64,000 bases of DNA from Eretmocerus hayati (GCA_029851415.1 CM056744.1:115321838-115385837), one strand, 5' to 3'; positions 25,560 to 38,546 are shown, counted from the stretch's first letter. Program-made: numbers and translations. The notes: a model not told the origin generated them from the letters alone.

Positions 25560-27190
25560 CCTGATTGGATGAGTCTAATTGATCATTTCACATGTCATAA
25601 GAATGAGGTATCATGCTAAAAACATCAAGATTCTGAAACTCCAAGAAGGTCTGTCATTCATCATGCCAAATCTTACCTGCACAGATCATCATTCAACCCC
25701 CTCGAATTCTTTTGCTCTTGATGCTTTAGAATAAAACTTTTATGAGTTACTGTACCCAATATCTACCATAATTTTCTAACATACTAAACGATCCAAGAAG
25801 ATATACAGGTAGGAGTATCATTGTCACTTCTCGCATCCATACCATCGTGATCGTCTCTGAAAGTCTGTAATACATATAGAAACCCTCTGTAATACAATAC
25901 AACGCCAGATGTGCTAGAGCAAAACATTGAGACGGCTGTCACACGTTCGATATTACGGATACATTCAGTATGTGTGGCCTTCCTTATACCCACACACAAT
26001 AAAAATGTATAAATGTTAGAAAGCCACGTGGGTTATGCACAGATTCGTATATTTTATTGATCGTTCACTATTTAAGATGAAATTTTTGTCCATTTAATGG
26101 AACAGCTATGTGAACCTAAAATGTGCAGGTCACCACAGGATATTTTCTGAAATCTATGGCCTCAAAGGGCGATGAAGAAATAATTTTGAGAATAAGAAGG
26201 GCCATGATCACTGCTGTCGTATACTCGATTTAGCCTCATATATCATATTGGAAGTATTGATGTTGAAATTGTTGAATTGAATGGCGATGGCAAAGTTCGA
26301 ACAATGATTATATTTCTAGAAATGCAGCAGTCATTTTGATGAAGTTTTGGAAAATTTACGTCAAAAATCGTGAAGTGTGGTGCAAATTGTGCACGATAAA
26401 ATTAGTTACTTGCCAGAACGAGCAAACTTTGTATAAAAGTGTGTAAAGGGAAATGAGGGTAGGCATATGGTAGAATGCTAGCACTGATCTGTCAGTTCTA
26501 ACTGTGTTGTTGAGCTTTATACTGTTGTATGTTGTTTGACAAAGAGACGAGCGAAAATTTTGTCGCGAGTTTGCTACAACTGTGAGCTTGACGAGGTGGA
26601 ATTAATCATGCTCTCATCCGGGTAGAGTATGCTTCTGTTCCGTTGCTGCGATGGATTACATTTCATTTGGAGTTTATACTGTTTTCGAGAAGAACATGTC
26701 GATGTGATGAATTATTTGGATTTGTGAGTTGGAAGTATCATCAGTTCGAAACAATTGTCTGCTCAGGTGTAATGTGGAAAATGACTTGCTTGAGAACTGA
26801 AAACGAGACAGTGAATTTTTCATAAAGTTTTCGAGATGAAGATTGCTTGTTATTGATGATGATAATCCTGTACGAGATGTACTCATAATGCTATGGTATA
26901 AGGCATTTGGAGCGATTCAAGTGATTGAGATAATTTTGTTATAATAGCGATAATGGCTAAGACCGTGGAGATTTTCTTCAAAATTTAGTTTCCCTGGAAA
27001 GTTTCCTAGATGAAATTCATATTAGGGTCTTTTACAACCGTATTCGGATGAAAGATACCAGATAAGGTTGAGGTTTTTCTCTGATTTGTGAAATTCGGTA
27101 GTTGCATCAAATTTGCGACGAAATTTGCCCGGAACAATCGGTTTAGATTTGAATGCCGTTGAGATAAGTACTCACGATCTGAATGAAATG
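25560..27190. other. No gene recognised
   Basis: AT-rich, no repeated structure noticed, ORFs under 75 codons without domains. Confidence 0.45.
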
Positions 27191-27192
27191 AC

Positions 27193-27513
27193 TCAGCGAT
27201 TATTCAGTAAATTCAAGACGACAGCTTCTTCGGATCTTTGGATCACTTCTGCACCAAAATTTTGTCGAAGAATGTAGAACTGGTGAGAATATGCGTCTGT
27301 AGATTTACGTGGTCCAAACCGTCCAGCATTGTTTTCAAAATCAATATAAAATGATGAGGACAGGATTTCGTACGTGACATTGGTAGAACGTTTCTCATTC
27401 CTTCGTGGTCTTGGACGTTCTACAGGATATTCTCTACGTAAAAATCTTCGAGTTACGAGTGAGTCGGTACCAAGGTTTCTGTGCCTAATTTTCCCCCATC
27501 CTCTAATTTGTCC
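27193..27513 (-). CDS. Candidate terminal exon, unknown protein
   Basis: An open frame follows a TAGGCACAG acceptor and ends at a TGA at 27193-27195. The translation is rich in R, N, E and S, includes EYPVERPRPRRNEKR and FENNAGRFGPRK, and looks more protein-like than most ORFs here. No upstream exon could be tied to it. It directly adjoins copy 4 of repeat family A and may derive from it. I do not recognise the protein; chance is a fair alternative. Confidence 0.25.
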   Translation of the reverse strand, partial: GQIRGWGKIRHRNLGTDSLVTRRFLRREYPVERPRPRRNEKRSTNVTYEILSSSFYIDFENNAGRFGPRKSTDAYSHQFYILRQNFGAEVIQRSEEAVVLNLLNNR

Positions 27514-27529
27514 CCACTCAAATTCTCGA

Positions 27530-28240
27530 ATGTACGCACCCGTACACCTTACCACGCATTTTTTCCATATTTGTTACGTGGAAATATGAGAAAATAACTT
27601 TTTTGACCGATCCAAAATGACCCGCGCATTTCTTAGAACAAAGAACTAGTTTTCGGTAATTTTGACTTCTTTTTGCTAAGTCATGGGTTACGCAAAAAAA
27701 TTTGGCGCAACCAATCTCAACGTACTTGAGCTCATTTTCTTAATTTTGTTGCAGAATTGCAAAATTCAATCTTGAACTAATACAACGCAAATATTACTAA
27801 AAAGTCCAGTATTCCTAATTAGACCCCATAGTTTCTACTTTCAAACTCTTTCTCCACTCCATCAAAATACATCAATTTGAATCAAAAAGCTCGAAAGGGG
27901 GTGAAAAAAGTTACAGAATAAGACAGAGTTCGTCTTATTTGGATTCCTGGGAGCCAGAATATCCCGATTTCACAAAAAAACCCGTATAATCTCATGAGAA
28001 TATGCCTCTTTTTCACGTAAGGGCCATTAGGAATACATTGTCAAAAACTTGCAAAAAATTTTCCTTCGCAAAAATCAAGATAGCTCGGCTCCAATCTGTT
28101 GGAATCAAACGTACTTCAGCTCATTTCAAAGGTCTTGAAACAAGCTTTGAAATGAGCCACGACACCTTGGAAGTTATTGAGATGAGCCAAAACCATGAGC
28201 AAAACAAAAATGGTGGGGACAAATTAGGCACTTTTTGATG
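27530..28240. repeat. Dispersed repeat, family A, copy 4
   Basis: Begins near CGCACCCGTACACCTTACC and ends GGGGACAAATTAGGCAC. The phrases GATAGCTCGGCTCC, ACTTCAGCTCATTTCAAAGG and TTGAGATGAGCC are shared with copies 1 and 6. It is strongly diverged. Confidence 0.55.
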
Positions 28241-31200
28241 GATTTTTCTCATGACTCTGGTATTTGTCAGTGTTCAGTGCTATGTAGAAAAAGCTTTGGT
28301 GTCATGAATGTCATGGTAGGCAATACTTTTGTGTGCAAGGACTTATCCCTTAACCATTGGCTTCTGCAGTTACATAAAAAAATGAGCACTTTTGTCTGGG
28401 AGATCAAATGAAATATTTGTGTCCCTACGAAACTTCTTTGTAGATCATTCGGTGATTCTCATCCAAACCGATTTCAAATTTGCCAGGCATGTGTAAATTG
28501 CAATCCTTCACATTTCCATTGATGTGAGGATGTTTCGTCACCAAGGAACGTTATTCGAGATCCCTTACATCAGAGCCTACAAAAATGAGACATCGACAGG
28601 ATGCGCTATGAAACAATTTCTTACCAAAAATCATTCCTCTCAAATTCTGCCGGATACTAGATACTTCTCACCAAAAATCACGTCTACGCTATACAAGAAT
28701 ATGGAAAAGATATCTCTCCCTTCCAAACCACCATCTCTCGAAAGACAATATCTACATCCAACAAGATCCCCATCTAAAAAACCTCTACATAACCCTAAAA
28801 ATATTAGATCCTGCACGTTCAGATATTTCACGCGTGACTCGTCACAGACCATCTCGCCGACCGCCCAAAATTTCATCATATACAAAACCTCTATCTACCT
28901 TACCTAAACCTCTTTTGGTCAAAAGTGAAATAAAAAATAAAGAAAAATAAAAAAAAGGGGAATCGCTTGAGGGCTAAAGAATCCTTAGCACACACAAAGT
29001 ATCATCTCAGGATATGAGCCAGTCTCTTATATGCAGGGACACGTTTCTGTGATGCCCAGTAACATCATACAATCTCCCGAATAAAAGCATCGCGCCGCAA
29101 AAGTTTCACGCTTACATAGCACACTGCACACAATCTTGGCATCGCCTTGGACACTCTTATGAGAGTCCCGTCATCACTATAAGGATCTTTAGGACAAATA
29201 ATATATCTATATAGCCCTTTTTCGTCGTAGTCGTCGTAGTTGCATTATCAGAGATCGGCGAGGTGTGAGTTTTTGAGTCGAGTGTCGATTTCATTTTCTC
29301 TTTCTTTTATTCGTGCAGGTTGAGATCTTTTTTTTTTTGACCCTCCACATCGACGACGATGTCGCTGACCACTATATGATGGCGTTGAATTTCAAGATAT
29401 ATGTAGTGTGGCTTATAGGTGAAGATTTTGCACTTTTTTGATCGGAAACGAGAGGTTGTTAAAGGTGCCAGATCGAGTTTGCCGATCAGCATGGATATAG
29501 CTATATGGCAGTTTCAATTGGTGTGATGTTCTCTTATTATTTTATGCTGAGTCTGGATTCTTGGGAGGTTAAGGTGCACCTGGTGCAGCTTCGATTTTAC
29601 CCGACATCCTTGTGTGCGATTTATCGAAAGTCAAAGAATGGTGTATAAGGTAGTAGTAGACCGAGATAATCGGCTAAAGATTTGCTACCGGTTTTGCCAA
29701 TATATACAATACCGATATGACGATCGCCCGCGACGATCTGATAGCTACCGGTTTTTAAATCGAATTCTGAAATGGTCGATGCATGATGGCAATATGTGGA
29801 AATCAGACGAAGTGTGAGATGGTATTAGTTTGTCTCGATTGCCAAAGTGATAATTGCTGCAGGGGTGGATTATTTGGTAGTTATTCTGGTTTTGTAAATG
29901 TGTTTCTTTAGACAAGTTGTTAATCCGGACGTTTCAATTTTTCGCCAGACTGGTTTCTTCCAATGTCTGTCTTAGCCGATGACCCTCATTTCATTCATAA
30001 TCCTGAGTAGGCGAGTGAGAAGGAGACTTTGAAATGACGTTTTGTGAGGTACTTTTTTCTCCTGGGGTTATAGACTTGGCCTTGATGAGTCTGGCGGATT
30101 ATCGCACAAAAGGACGAAAGTAATTTTCACGGTTTCCGATTTTGCTGATGCTGTAGTATTGGCGAAGTTTGTTAATTATCTGTTTCGGAATGATTACCGA
30201 AAGTAAATACTGCCTATGAAACATGATGATAGTTATTGAAGACTCTGCACGGTTGTGATGGTTCCTTGATTATAATGTCGATCGCGGGTCCAATATCACA
30301 TCATCATTCATCCTTTCATCCGTGAAACCCCCCCCCCTCCATGCTACATTTTCTCCTTCACGTTCCTCGTAACTATTTAAAACATTTTGATATCATACCA
30401 TCAGGTGGTGACAATTCTTTCTTCTTTATCAGATTGTTGAACTTCCGAGGTTTCAAGTTAATCACCTGGATAGCAGAATCGGAATAGCATCAATCAAACA
30501 ATTGGAATTAGGCACCTGTAATTAATTCTTTGAACATACTAATGTGATCAGAAAAGCTTGAAGGAAAGCCCGGGAAGAGACAATACATTGACTCCTCAAG
30601 TAGTTGACCTGTTTTGAAAAAAGCTTTCATGGTGAGGCCCTTGGGGCTGATTTTCTCACAATAGAGGCCAAATGAACAGAGTTACGTCTGGTACCGTGTT
30701 ATGAAAATTTTGGAGGTAAATAGATCAAAGATGTAGCTATTTTTCCTGTGAACTAAAATAAAGAGAACAAAATTTGATAGTATTCAGATAATTGAACTGA
30801 ATTGGCAACCATTCTCTTTTTCGTGAGCACATTCTTATTTTCGATTTCCATATTGATCTAAATTCATCGAATTTTCACAAATTTATCTTGCACGCTCCGA
30901 AAAAATCGAGGACTCCACGATAATTCAAGTATCTCATTACTGCAGACAAATCCTACAGTATCAGCAAAAATTCAAAATAATATTTGTAGGTTGATGAGTA
31001 TTTAGTGAACCACCTCCTCAATGAAAATGATACGCCTGAGTAAGCATCATAAAATTCTAAGATTGATCTCCAGACCTCAAGAATGTATGTAAGCGGGAAA
31101 GAGGAATCAATAAGATATTTTATGTGCAAATTCGCATTGTCATCTTTGACTGAGGAGTCATTTTTGTTCCTTGCGGTCTATTAATCGTATCCACTTGCAC

Positions 31201-31295
31201 AAATTTTAGTTATATGTTGATCTTCTCCTATAAGTCATTGTGGCCACTGGCAAGTGAAAAATTTGAGAAGTAGCGTTCCTGATTAGTGGAGCAAC
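28241..31295. other. No gene recognised
   Basis: AT-rich. A 127-codon ORF at 28524-28907 has no domain and no splice context. A poly-C run lies near 30330. A possible downstream exon of the minus-strand candidate at 31.3 kb could follow the acceptor near 31033, but it would code for only about ten residues. Confidence 0.4.
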
Positions 31296-31296
31296 T

Positions 31297-31508
31297 CACG
31301 CTATGAGACCCGCCAGCTGCTGCCATCTATCCAGACATCCCGTGTAGAGAAGATCAGGGGTATTTTGGCTCAAAAACACGATTATGTTTTCTACAGTTTT
31401 GAGTATGCTAGTAGATTGGCCTCTCAGAAACTTGGGTAGGTCAAACGATTCACAAGCCACAAGGAGTGACAAAAAGTAATAATTATATAGGATAGATTCT
31501 GCACAAAA
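31297..31508 (-). CDS. Candidate exon with hydrophobic N-part, unknown protein
   Basis: The frame is open from an acceptor-like TTTTGTGCAG (31496-31505) or TTTTCATCAG to a GTGAGT donor at 31296. It encodes a hydrophobic stretch (YNYYFLSLLVACESFDLP) and then FLRGQSTSILKTVENIIVF and TGCLDRWQQLAGL. The donor falls exactly at the end of the protein-like part. There is no ATG in this exon, and the upstream DNA is repeat. The family is not recognised. It may be an exon of a secreted or membrane protein, or chance. Confidence 0.3.
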
Positions 31509-31636
31509 TCTTATGGGCAATTCTGATGAAAATTTGATTCTTGTGGTTTATTTCTGGAACAAATTCTAGTACTTCCCCCTAGAACTCGTATGAAATGATG
31601 TGATGATTTGTTTCGGTGACGGTATCATAATTTTAT

Positions 31637-32476
31637 GTAAGATAAGTGTACTCAACATGCCTCCATCTTTTTTTTTTTTTATTTAAAACATGCCTCCATC
31701 TCTCGAGCCGTTTTGTCAATAGTTTTGGTCCATTCAAATATTTTCCAGAGTGTCTAACTCATTCTGAAGATTGTTTCAAGACCTTCAAAATGAGCTCAAG
31801 TGAATTGAGTTTAGACCAAACAAAACCGAGCTATCGCAATCATCCCAAAAATCTTTAGCAAGTTCGCGAGAAGGTGTATCCAACAGTCCCCCATCCTTTA
31901 AATAATGTAAATCGTTAATGAAGTACATAAATTCGTTACTGTCGGCAATCAACCATATTTGAAGCTTTTTATTGGTTCTGAACCCTATCCCCAATCTACT
32001 TTGACCTAATGAACACGTTCTAGGTTGTAAAAAAAGCATACTATATACCCTTCCGAGATAAGGGCATGAGGGCATGTGAGTACACCTCCAAGTATAAGTT
32101 GGCCTTCGTGTTTGATAAACGATCCCCATATTTCGCACATGAAATAAATCTCGATAGGGCTTTTGCAACTCTGAGCAACGGATTTTCAAGATCTTGAGAT
32201 AAGGAATCGAGTGCGCTGAGATTCGTTGGGATTGGTCGGATCAAAATTTTTTAACACCGATATAACGTTATTTCCTCGGTGATTTTTTTAGCTATATAAG
32301 AGCGAAAGATGCAAATCCGACTTCACATTTACTGGGACACGCAGAAATCATTGGGGACCCACCCAAACCACTCATGTCCTCATACTCCAACATAGCAAAC
32401 GTGAAAAAAATTTGCGACGAGGTCAACAAATGCCCATTTCATGTGGATTGGCATATGGAAGCATGTTGAGCACAGG
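31637..32476. repeat. Dispersed repeat, family A, copy 5 (most complete)
   Basis: Left end TAAGTGTACTCAACATGCCTCC, right end GGCATATGGAAGCATGTTGA: an imperfect terminal inverted repeat. A third, internal copy of the motif (GGGCATGTGAGTACACC) lies at 32070-32087, so the element may itself be a fusion of two units. Length about 840 bp. No ORF is conserved between copies. Confidence 0.65.
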
Positions 32477-33604
32477 AGGCAGGTCGTATTACTTGAATTA
32501 TATATTTTCTTTATTCTGCTTATTCACCTCGGAAGTGCTCACACTTCATCAGTCATTGATGAGCGAGATACACCGTCGAAACGTATAGTTAACCTACAGT
32601 TTCACATTCCCTCGCACATTCCCAATAAATCAAAATACCAAATGAGCCATTGATGCGAGAAGTATCTTTCGATATCCTAGATTACACTCGTACACTCGAA
32701 TAATTCTTTTATAATTCGATTGAGTACTTAAATCACTTGGGTTACAACTCTTGTTACGATCTGGAAACACTTCATAATAATCCCCAGATCTATTATCACA
32801 TTTACACTCACACCATTAAATTCGAATTTCTATCTCATCAGGTATCGTACAACACACAATTTGATACCATAAGTCGGAGCAATGTAAATGCCACACACGC
32901 TTATGGGTATAAAAAGGCCCAACTAAGTCCAGCAGGCCCTGTACATATACACTAAAATTCCGCAAGAAAATCTGGTCAAAATGACGAACGAGTCTCAATA
33001 TACCAGGGGTCGGACAGAAATCAGGCAGCAGCAGCAGCAGAAGCCGTCAATGCACCACAAGAGCCCTATAGTGTCCCACAATAGGGGCCCCATGCAGTTC
33101 TCGTGGTCGGGAAGTAACTTTTTTGGGACCTCACTCGGATAATGCGGCTCTGAAGCAGCGGGATGCCCTTTTGGTCTCTTTCTCTCGATGTGTTTGCTTG
33201 AGAAGACTCATGGGCTGCATTGATAATATAAATTTTCAATGCTTCTGCTAGCGTCCAGCAAAAATTTTAGAATCTTTTCTTTTTAATTTTTTATAGCGCT
33301 AGTTTCGGCATCGGGAGCGAGAAACTGTACTGAAAAGAAATAAAAAACATGCGTGCAAAGATTCTCGGTATGGAATATGAAATTTTTCTGTTATTTCTAT
33401 GGGAGGTCTAGGTGATTCTTAGTATTCTGAATATATTTGATATCGGTTTGTATAAGATTTGGAGGGATGAAACTTGTTGCGAGACATTCTGAAATATAAT
33501 TGTTCAAAATTATGCTTTTATGAAGATTGAATAGGAATCAAATACTGAGACTCGTACTGAGCCGAGATTATATGGGATTTGGCTTACTATTTTTCGCCAA
33601 CTCG
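32477..33604. other. No gene recognised
   Basis: AT-rich. A short (GCA)n run occurs at 33025-33040. Nothing else is supported. Confidence 0.45.
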
Positions 33605-33876
33605 TTAGTCACCTTGAATGAAGAAACATTCGTTATCACTGACATCAATAATAATAGAAAACATTGAGGCATGACTTTGGTTGACAACTTCTTGAATTAA
33701 CGGTTCAATTCTGAAAATAATCTGATTCATCATATTATTGTCCGATTTATAAGCTTGCATGCAAACCAAGAATTTGAAGAACATCTTCTGATGTTCAGTA
33801 AATTGATGAAGTCCCACATTCCATAGCTTGTGCTTTGTCTCTTGATGTTCAACTTTCACTTGATAAAAATACAAAT
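33605..33876 (-). CDS. Candidate terminal exon, unknown protein
   Basis: An open frame of 90 codons follows a GTCGCACAG acceptor in phase 1 and ends at a stop at 33605. The sequence (HKLWNVGLHQFTEHQKMF, then IIFRIEPLIQEVVNQS) has the look of a folded helical protein, with a faint resemblance to the C-terminus of insect odorant receptors that I cannot confirm. No matching upstream exon was found. Confidence 0.25.
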
Positions 33877-34300
33877 CTGTGCGACGATGTCATTTGGAGA
33901 TATTTTAAATTGCTACTCCATAACCACGGACGAAAAAAAATTTTGGTTATTTGTTTTTCATAATACATACTCACTCCGATAATGAATAAGAACTTGATGG
34001 AGAGATGGAATATTTGTTCAAATTATCTGAAGTTCTCTACTCAAATTATCTGAAAATATTCAAATGATTACGAAGTTTCATTATAGGTATGAACGGTAAA
34101 TGTTGAAACGATGCCTCAGGTGTTTAACAATGGTTGATTTATTGATATCCATGAGAAACGTATTTGAACAATCATTAATCGGCATAAGTCTATTTTTAGA
34201 TGATTCCAAAAAAATGATAGTCTGATAAGTAAAATGTGACAGGCAGTATAGATTCTGTTCGATCTCTTAATTAAATTCATTCAAATTCAATTTTATAAGC

Positions 34301-36700
34301 ATGGATTCAAACAGTTTGATCAAGTTTTGTGCCATCATTATTGATATCATGCTGATAATCGATTCGACTGTTGGACATCCAAAGAAGGCAGCGGATAGTG
34401 AGTGGAGACTGACATTCTCGTTATTGATTTTTCCGTTTACAAGCGGGTAAGAGTCATGCAAAAGTAGTTTTTGATATGTTTAATAGCATCATTATGCATC
34501 AATGAGTCATTACATGAATAGATCCCCCTTCTTCAATGAACTTTTGAAATTGAAGTTAACGGTAATCATTCGTCAATGTTGAATGAGTCAACCAACCGCA
34601 ACTGATCCAAGTTCACTGAAATAACATAACAAGGAATCTGTCGACTTCTCCTCCGTTATGGAAATAATTACTGGTTGTACCACCCGGTTCCATACCCGCA
34701 AGGACATTCCTGTGGGTTTTTTTCGCGGAATTGGGACCCACTCAAATCCCCGTAAAACACCCACGGGGATTCCCCGCTTTAATTCGTACATTAACCGGTG
34801 ACAATTGGACTAATAGCAATTCTAATACGATTTACCTGAAAAATGGGTCTTGTTCGAAGAGTTTCAACGAGTAAAATGGCTTTTTTAGATTTTTTCAGCA
34901 TTTTCATCGAATTTTCTTGTCCTAGAAGCCGAGCCTAGAGCTTCACAGTGTGATCGATGATTGATTACGATAGAAAATGTTTCATTCCTCAAAGTCAATT
35001 AAAACCATGAATTTTGGGTTGGAAAAATTGTCCAAGGACATAAACTTATGTACGTAATTCAGATTATATCCATTGTAACTGTTTTCTTAGTTATAATCCA
35101 TTATAGGATGCGTGGGAAGTACCTGCTACCAGGATTGCGAATCCTGGGACAGTCAAGGAAAGTGTCTCCACATCAGATGCATCTGCGATAACTTTGGGAA
35201 AGGAGACAGGATCATCCTAATTGATACGATGACCAAAAAATGGAGAGGTACAATGGGCACGAAATTTTATACGATCTCTCGATCTGAAGGTTGTTAAAGT
35301 TAATAGTTCTGGCTTGATGGATGAAATCTTGAGTATTTAGAAATATTTAGGATAATAGGATATTTCAATGTCCAACTTCTCAGTCACCTACTAAACAAGG
35401 AACAGACTGAAACTGCAGTAATGAAAAATGAAATGCTAAACTGAATACATGTAATGAACCGTTTTATATCAAAGATTAGGTCAGATGATCGCAGACTTCA
35501 ATTCATCAAAAAGAGCTAGTCGCGTTTAAATTACAGAAAATTTGTAGAAGACGACGATATTCCAATACGGTATTGAAGCTCGACACGCAAGCAAGCTGTG
35601 AATCGTTCTCCAAGTATATTCTAACAGGTCATCCTCACACGAGGAAAGAAATTACTCACGAGTGACATTTACTTGAAAGTTTGGTAACACTAAGATGTCT
35701 TACCAATTTTTTTACCCACTATTTCTTCTCCTATTTTCTAATAGCTGTCCATCCCATGTAAGCAGATGTTGAGGTAGATGTGCTCTATATATTGCTGCAG
35801 AGTTGACCCTCATTTCCCTCAGGGATTCTCCAAACTAATAGTCAATTCATTTCCCACAATGATACCCCGGTGCGCGTAGACCTACGCTACGGTAGTCCAA
35901 ATCGTAAGCAAAGTTCTGCAGATGACACTTCCTGCGTCGTTATTATACTTCCTGAACATTTTTCGAAATTGAACTGTGATTTAGGTGCGCATCATAAAAT
36001 AGGTACTTTGAATCGTGATATTTGTACATTTAAGTGATTCTTGTTTCATTCATCTAAACAGATTTATTTTGGTTCATGAATCGGATTCTTTCGATTTGTG
36101 AGATTTACGCTTGCCATAGGTGGTATTATTGATAGCTACTAATTTGACTGATGAGTATAGGCAGTACTTTAGAAGAGGAAGAAATATGGGGAAATGGGAA
36201 TATTGTGCTGAGCTAAGGGGAGTCAGGGGTTTGCATATTAATTGACATTAATTCGTGATTTTGGTTCGTAGATAAGTTTGGTCGTTTCGTCGATTTATGA
36301 TTTTTTTTTCTGATGAAAACCTACCATAATTAACCCACGATTGATGCAGAATTCATCTCATCAAGAATTTTCAAGAATTTAAAATTTGACAATTCCGAGT
36401 TCCAATTTATTTAAAACCAATTTTCCAGATTTTCTGACTCAGAAAATGAAGCAAAAGACGATACTGAAATTGAAAGGCAATGATAAGGCAAATATTTTCT
36501 GCACTTTTTGGAAATATACTTTGTTCCTCACCATACTAAGATCTAAAATCCCCTTGTTTTCAGATTGTAATGAAACTGAGTGTCACGGGAAATGCAGAGC
36601 TGTTGATCACGATGATGGTATCTGCTCTCGTGATGGAGAATGTATCTGTGTTGACCAGCGTAGTGGACAACAAACGCCAATAAAGGATTTAGTTGGTTGA
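34301..36700 (+). CDS. Secreted cysteine-rich peptide with two CS-alpha-beta-like modules
   Basis: Exon 1, 34301-34397, encodes a signal peptide (MDSNSLIKFCAIIIDIML, cleavage near residue 25) and ends at GTGAGT in phase 1. Exon 2 starts at 35107 after CATTATAG with six cysteines spaced C-x4-C-x3-C-x8-C-x4-C-x-C and a GKC. Exon 3, 36564-36700, starts after TTGTTTTCAG with C-x4-C-x3-C-x9-C-x5-C-x-C and a GIC. Both fit the CxxxC...GxC...CxC signature of defensin-like CS-alpha-beta peptides. If exon 2 ends at the weak donor GTACAA (35248), the three exons total 375 nt, 124 aa. If exon 2 runs to its own TAA at 35297, a one-module 95-aa product results. The only nearby AATAAA follows exon 3. Such folds serve in antimicrobial peptides, ion-channel toxins and venoms; which one applies here is unknown. 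Confidence 0.6.
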
Positions 36701-36891
36701 CATTCGAGCAAGGTTTTAAGAAATACCCCCGTCATATCATGGAGGTGTTCCAAACTGACAGAAAAATTTTGGTCGTAAGCTATGCGTTCTGCCGTATGAC
36801 CAAAATGGTATTTTGCCAGAGAACAATAACGATTTCGTTATCGCATCAATCCATCAAAACGGTTTGGCGATCTGGTATCTCTGCTAGGATA

Positions 36892-36897
36892 AATAAA
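36892..36897 (+). terminator. Poly(A) signal AATAAA
   Basis: An exact AATAAA about 190 nt after the stop of the cysteine-rich gene, just before the hairpin element at 36931. I found none between the exon 2 stop (35297) and exon 3, which favours exon 3 belonging to the same transcript. Confidence 0.5.
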
Positions 36898-36930
36898 TAT
36901 TACCCATATATACTTGAAATGAACCGATTA

Positions 36931-37212
36931 CACCGGCACACAAAAAAAAAGTATCTGTACTTTTGACCAGACCTACTTGTCTTAAATGATTTTGGCACGC
37001 TGAATCCGAATCCGAGGTCGGTTTGGCCCGACTACTTCTTGTTTTCGAGAAAATCCTGAAAAATATGGAAATAGCGCAGAATAGCACGATTTTCTCGAAA
37101 ACAAGAGGTAGTCGGGCCAAACCGACCTCGGATTCGGATTCAGCGTGTCAAAATATATTAAGAAAAGTAGGTCTGGTCAAAAGTACAGATACTTTTTTTT
37201 TGTGTGCCGGTG
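36931..37212. mobile_element. Hairpin MITE, 282 bp, CACCGG ends
   Basis: The arms (about 36931-37055 and 37075-37212) are near-perfect inverted copies. The ends are CACCGGCACACAAAAAAAAA and its complement. The inner part holds CCGAGGTCGGTTTGGCCCGA and TTGTTTTCGAGAAAA in both senses. The flanks (GATTA left, TCATC right) do not give a clear target duplication. High arm identity suggests a fairly young copy. Confidence 0.85.
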
Positions 37213-38534
37213 TCATCAATGGATTCGCGGTCAGATCAATACGGCTAATATGTCTTAAAAGCTACTAATTTTTTGTCAGATTGCTTCAATAACAGAATCA
37301 CTTTACTGTGGTGACAATCCAGTATTGCATGGTCTGACGACAATATCACGTAACGATACAGTCGTATTGTTTAGACGGCAATATTTCATTCTCGGTGTAC
37401 TTTTTCACGGAATAGAAATCTGCTCGATCATTATGTATTTCTATAGAAGTAGAACCAAACCAACTTCTAGCCAAGTGAGTTGACTTTTGGAAACTTGGAA
37501 ACGTCCTTGATGCTCACCAAGAGATCTAAACGATTTGTCTTTTGTTCACTGATCAGAGGAATTTATGTATTTCTGTTTGTCAGCATCGCGAATATCATTA
37601 GAGAGTCAGCTTATATCGGATAGAAATTTTATTTCTGATAAGTATGAGCCCTTAATCGGCAGATTTTTTCACTAATTATTACATCTCTTTTTACCCACCC
37701 AATTCTTATAAATAGGCCTCAACTTTTGCCAATGGATTCTTCATTACGGCATGAGAAGAAATATGTTATTGTACCAGTAATTTAGAACGACACAATAATT
37801 TATTCATCTATTTATTATATAAACTTACGGTCAAAAAGACCTTTCACATGCCCACTATTCGGGCGCATTTTTAAGCACATGTTTTCAACATATTCTCAAC
37901 CATCATAACATGGTATGAATTCGTGTTTCTCCATTAGGGAATAACGCCAACTCATAGACGATATAATGACTGATTTGCAAAAATAAATAGTATACTCTAC
38001 TCTTCAAATCCAACAATAATCTGTTTCTCTTATCTATCCAAACGTATTATCAAATGTTACAAAGCTACCTCACCTGTGTTACAGATAACCATAAAAAAAT
38101 AGTATTTTTCAACTACAGGGTAAACAAATCGTATCAATGCAATGCACCAATTGCTGTAGACATCAATGGGATCAGCCTATGATAATACTAACTCTAGTTT
38201 TGTATCCGTACTTCCATACTGAATCTCGACCAATTTGCTAGAATATTGTAATTGAGCCACTATGAAAATCCAGCGACTGTTTGTTTTCATTTACAATTTT
38301 CATACATCTGTTCATCGGCAATTTAGCCGTCCACGTGCCTTCAATTCATACCTGAACGGATCCATATTTTATTTCTTATCCTTGGATCCAGTACTCTAAT
38401 ATTGACAAGCTTCAGGAGCTCTGGGGAGCCTACATAATATCCTAAAATCTTAAACAGTCATAGCAAATTCTGATATTTGACGAAAGATTCGATAGAACAT
38501 ATGTTGAATTTCCTTGCTGACCCCGAATAATCAT
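37213..38534. other. No gene recognised
   Basis: AT-rich, no ORF with a domain and no repeat structure noticed. Confidence 0.45.
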
Positions 38535-38546
38535 ATGCGAGAAACG

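Noticed and set aside
35695..35757. Separate signal-peptide exon (MSYQFFYPLFLLLFS) for the second cysteine-rich exon
   Set aside because: It ends at GTAAGC in phase 0 while the exon at 36564 needs phase 1. The upstream signal exon at 34301 fits better. An extra unseen exon cannot be excluded.
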